A stretch of 7,814 bases of DNA from Gammaproteobacteria bacterium (lineage in GTDB: Bacteria; Pseudomonadota; Gammaproteobacteria; GCA-001735895), in the NCBI GenBank assembly GCA_003231795.1, contig QIJI01000073.1:1-7814 (forward strand), read 5' to 3'. This document shows positions 5,866 through 7,814 of this stretch, one piece after another. Under the pieces are notes generated by a model, which saw only the letters and a program-made list of their open reading frames with translations, made no database searches and was not told the origin of the DNA. Made by a program: the position numbers and the translations under genes. Position 1 is the first letter of the stretch. Each line of letters begins with the position of its first letter.

Positions 5866-6438
5866 GTGAGTAACTGGATTCTTTACGACGACTTTGTCGA
5901 CCTGGTGAGAAATTATCACCATGATGCCTATAGCGGTTTGATTACCGGAGTCAGCGATAGACAGCATTCGTTTCAAATTGGTTTCGATCAAGGCAATATC
6001 GTGCTGCTGAATTATCGGATCAAAAAAGGTCTGGCTGCATTGCAACTCATTTCCCAGGTCGAACGTGTCAAAATATCCGAGCATGCCAATTCTGATATAC
6101 ACGATAGTGGCACCGAGGTTCCTGATACCAGTACGATTTTGTCGCGTTTAACGGCTAATACGCTTGACGATATAACCGGCAAGACCGATATCAGCGATGT
6201 CCCTGCGATGCCCGAAACCAGAGGCTCAAGTAGCCGACGGCTGGTGGACTCGGGTTTGAAGAAAATTATTGAAACTGCTGCAATCCATCATTTCGGGCCT
6301 ATCGGCGCGATGGTCTGCGAGGAACATCTGGCGCATGCGCAGGGCGACGTGCGTGCGCTTATGCTTAAAATTGCCCAGGATGTCGGCGCCAGCGAAGCCG
6401 ACACCAAGGCTTTCTTTCAAATGGTTTCAGGCTCCTAG
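5866..6438 (+). CDS. Cytoplasmic PATAN/DUF4388-like signalling protein with DUF8082-like C-terminal domain
   Basis: A 190-residue soluble protein with no signal peptide or TM segment. Residues 8-70 have the PATAN/DUF4388 pattern: a leading helix, SGLITGVSDRQHSFQIGFDQGNIV with the typical strand, F-D-x-G-N-I-V turn and strand, then IKKGLAALQLI. A polar, probably disordered linker follows (75-125). Residues 128-188 form a predicted helical domain with FGPIGAMVCEEHL and ALMLKIAQDV, resembling the DUF8082 domain at the C-terminus of some bacterial signalling proteins. That match is from memory and moderate. I chose GTG 5866 because GGAGA sits five bases upstream. TTG 5845 has no properly spaced ribosome site. 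It lies 48 bases after the HAMP gene and is likely co-transcribed. PATAN domains are linked in the literature to two-component signalling, so I infer it relays or adapts the HAMP receptor's signal. Its stop shares CTAG with the opposing gene. Confidence 0.7.
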   Translation: MSNWILYDDFVDLVRNYHHDAYSGLITGVSDRQHSFQIGFDQGNIVLLNYRIKKGLAALQLISQVERVKISEHANSDIHDSGTEVPDTSTILSRLTANTLDDITGKTDISDVPAMPETRGSSSRRLVDSGLKKIIETAAIHHFGPIGAMVCEEHLAHAQGDVRALMLKIAQDVGASEADTKAFFQMVSGS

Positions 6439-7070
6439 TCCGACTGATTAAACAGATTCCATCCGAGATCGAATCCCTCTACTGCTTTGATAAAAAGATC
6501 AACTCCGGTTATTGCGCATTGATTTTCAATCAACAGTCGATCCTGATTAGCGACTTTGTTAATGGCGGCCTGGCTCACAATATCGCCCTGATCGAAACGT
6601 TCGCTGAGCAAATGCAGACTAACTCCAGGGTTTGTCTCGTTGCAGGCTATTTGCATTTCGATCGGATCGGGTCCGCGATAAAGCGGTAATAAAGATGGAT
6701 GTATGTTGAGCGCAGCCTTCAGCGCTGAACGAGCAATTGCCTTGTCGATCAGATAAGGCCAACAGGCGACCAGCAGGTAATCAAATGACTGCTCGATCAA
6801 CACCGGGACCAGCGCCGCCTGTTTACTCCGAGGTGCATATTCGAGCGGGATGTCATCACTGATAGCAAGAATGGGGTTGCTGCGGGTTTTAGAATGTAAA
6901 TTCAGTGGTGAAACCGATTGATCCCTGGCGCCAGGATATTCAGGTAAGACTATCAGATCAGGTGAAAAATCGTTTTCGATCAGGTGGTGCAAAACGCGAC
7001 AGGAAAAATTAGCCCCGTTCGCAAACAATGCAAATCTGATTTCGCGCAAAATATTATCAGGGTTGATCAT
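6435..7070 (-). CDS. Short formyltransferase-family protein (Fmt/PurN-like catalytic domain only)
   Basis: Contains the formyl_trans_N fold seen in methionyl-tRNA formyltransferase (Fmt) and GAR transformylase. The strongest block is LNIHPSLLPLYRGPDPIE (121-138), which supplies the catalytic Asn122 and His124, followed by RFDQGDIV (158-165) with Asp160 completing the Asn-His-Asp triad. LLVACWPY (99-106) fits the preceding core strand. At 211 residues it is about 100 shorter than Fmt (about 315) and lacks the C-terminal OB domain that helps bind initiator tRNA. RYRG/YRGPDPI-type residues are closer to Fmt, while HPSLLP also occurs in PurN. ATG 7070 overlaps the end of the deformylase gene by 14 bases without a strong Shine-Dalgarno, suggesting translational coupling. 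Pairing with a deformylase favours a role in formyl handling on Met-tRNA or another N-formylated amine, but the substrate is unproven. Formyl donor presumably 10-formyl-tetrahydrofolate. Confidence 0.75.
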   Translation of the reverse strand: MINPDNILREIRFALFANGANFSCRVLHHLIENDFSPDLIVLPEYPGARDQSVSPLNLHSKTRSNPILAISDDIPLEYAPRSKQAALVPVLIEQSFDYLLVACWPYLIDKAIARSALKAALNIHPSLLPLYRGPDPIEMQIACNETNPGVSLHLLSERFDQGDIVSQAAINKVANQDRLLIENQCAITGVDLFIKAVEGFDLGWNLFNQSD

Positions 7071-7608
7071 CACAGGGTTGTAACTGAATAACACCTTTTT
7101 CCAGCAGGGTCTGCAGAAATCCGAAATTGCACATATCTTCGATACGCTGCGGATACAGAATGCCGTCAAGATGATCGCACTCGTGCTGCACTACCCGTGC
7201 ATGGAATCCCGTTACCTCGCGATCGACTGGCTGTCCATACTGATCAAATCCCTGGTAACGAATTTCTTCAAATCGCGGTACTACCCCCCGCATGCCGGGA
7301 ACGCTGAGGCAACCTTCCCAGTCGGACTCCTGTCGCTCGCTCAAGGGAGTGATTACCGGATTCACCAGAATTGTTTCAGGAATTGCCGGAGCGTCCGGAT
7401 AGCGAGGATTATTATCGTAGCCAAAGATAACTACCCGTTGCATTATACCGATCTGGGGAGCGGCAAGACCGGCCCCATTCTCGGCGGCCATCGTATCCCA
7501 CATGTCTGTCAACAACGGTTGTAGTGCCTGCGCATCGATTACATCGACCGCGGCCGAGATTTCCAGCAAGCGCGGATCGCCCATTTTTAATACCTCTTTG
7601 ACTGTCAA
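7057..7608 (-). CDS. def: Peptide deformylase
   Basis: Metalloenzyme that removes the N-formyl group from the starting methionine of nascent proteins at the ribosome. All three family motifs are present, numbered from TTG 7608: GAGLAAPQIG (45-54), EGCLSVPG (98-105) with metal ligand Cys100, and QHECDHLDG (141-149) with ligands His142 and His146 and catalytic Glu143. I chose TTG 7608 because the product then begins MTVKEVLKMGDPRLL, aligning residue for residue with the E. coli Def start MSVLQVLHIPDERL, and gives 183 aa. ATG 7584 has a better-spaced AGAGG but would remove eight conserved residues. The frame also stays open to TTG 7644. The formyltransferase gene overlaps its 3' end by 14 bases, and an agmatinase-family gene diverges upstream. 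Short proteobacterial-type enzyme, complete. Other def copies may exist elsewhere. Confidence 0.95.
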   Translation of the reverse strand: MTVKEVLKMGDPRLLEISAAVDVIDAQALQPLLTDMWDTMAAENGAGLAAPQIGIMQRVVIFGYDNNPRYPDAPAIPETILVNPVITPLSERQESDWEGCLSVPGMRGVVPRFEEIRYQGFDQYGQPVDREVTGFHARVVQHECDHLDGILYPQRIEDMCNFGFLQTLLEKGVIQLQPCDDQP

Positions 7609-7627
7609 TTGATCTACTAACCTCTGA

Positions 7628-7656
7628 TTGAATGTACCCGACAAGGATGTTATAAC
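7628..7656 (+). promoter_or_regulatory. Sigma70-type promoter of the agmatinase-family gene
   Basis: TTGAAT (7628-7633) and TATAAC (7651-7656) lie exactly 17 bases apart, matching consensus at 4/6 and 5/6 positions. Transcription would start near 7663, about 20 bases before the TTG start and just ahead of GAGG (7673-7676). The -10 lies in the perfect palindrome GTTATAAC (7649-7656). The minus strand therefore also reads TATAAC, which may serve the divergent def gene, although no -35 is clear there. Confidence 0.55.
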
Positions 7657-7683
7657 AAATCGGCTGAAAAATGAGGCACTGAA

Positions 7684-7814
7684 TTGACAAAGACACCCCC
7701 CATAGGCCCGGTCAGTGGCACCGTGGTTCCCCGATTCGCGGGGCCTTCGACGTTTTGTCGCCTGCCCGAATTGCGTGATGTGCCCTACTGTGACGTTGCG
7801 ATCCTCGGGATTCC
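7684..7814 (+). CDS. speB: Agmatinase/arginase-family protein, N-terminus only (cut by window edge)
   Basis: Forty-three codons open from TTG 7684 to the window end. The text GTVVPRFAGPSTFCRLPEL (12-30) followed by VPYCDVAILGI (33-43) is the typical N-terminus of agmatinase-type ureohydrolases, just before the usual G-x-P-x-D segment. These Mn-dependent cytosolic enzymes hydrolyse agmatine to putrescine and urea, and close relatives act on guanidinobutyrate or other guanidino substrates. The metal-binding motifs lie outside the window, so the exact substrate and the gene symbol are provisional. TTG is the only plausible start: a TGA stands in frame at 7672, and GAGG (7673-7676) is seven bases upstream. 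It is divergent from def. Confidence 0.75.
   Translation, partial: MTKTPPIGPVSGTVVPRFAGPSTFCRLPELRDVPYCDVAILGI

Noticed and set aside
7071..7169. Upstream extension of the formyltransferase to 7169
   Set aside because: The added residues overlap conserved deformylase coding in another frame and resemble no formyltransferase N-terminus. ATG 7070 fits a coupled start.
7412..7696. Minus-strand ORF of 94 codons overlapping the start of def
   Set aside because: It runs in a different frame through deformylase motif 1 coding and has no recognisable content.

Overview
The window looks like chromosomal DNA of a moderate-GC gammaproteobacterium. It carries a Slt70-type lytic transglycosylase, class II fumarase, BioA, peptide deformylase and an agmatinase-family gene, all with proteobacterial-type sequences. 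No species could be assigned, and I see no tRNA, rRNA, IS element or CRISPR array.

Layout. Bases 1-2522 hold two minus-strand genes: fumC and, downstream of it, slt, which has a signal peptide and is cut by the window edge. A 180-base gap with candidate divergent promoters follows. It leads to a very small, strongly acidic plus-strand ORF (2703-2807, 34 aa) with its own Shine-Dalgarno sequence and a possible terminator. Bases 2854-4535 hold bioA (biotin synthesis) followed by a small lipoprotein gene, both on the minus strand. An AT-rich divergent region (4536-4746) separates them from the most interesting part.

The plus-strand cassette at 4747-6438 encodes three proteins. The first is a secreted protein matching only the first lobe of a solute-binding protein. 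The second is a two-TM HAMP receptor with a periplasmic sensor region but no output domain. The third is a cytoplasmic protein with an N-terminal PATAN/DUF4388-like domain and a C-terminal helical domain resembling DUF8082. The first two genes overlap by ATGA. I infer a signalling pathway from ligand binder to HAMP transducer to cytoplasmic adaptor. The cassette also shows damage: the binder lacks its second lobe, and the HAMP gene needs a one-base frame correction near 5143. It may be decaying, or the frameshift may be a sequencing error.

Converging on it from the right is a minus-strand pair, peptide deformylase and a short Fmt-like formyltransferase, which overlap by 14 bases. The formyltransferase and the PATAN-like gene end on the same CTAG palindrome. 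Divergent from the deformylase gene is the start of an agmatinase/arginase-family gene, cut by the right edge, with a good sigma70-type promoter.

The housekeeping identifications rest on clear motifs and are firm. The function of the three-gene cassette, the acidic microprotein and the regulatory sites is inference.
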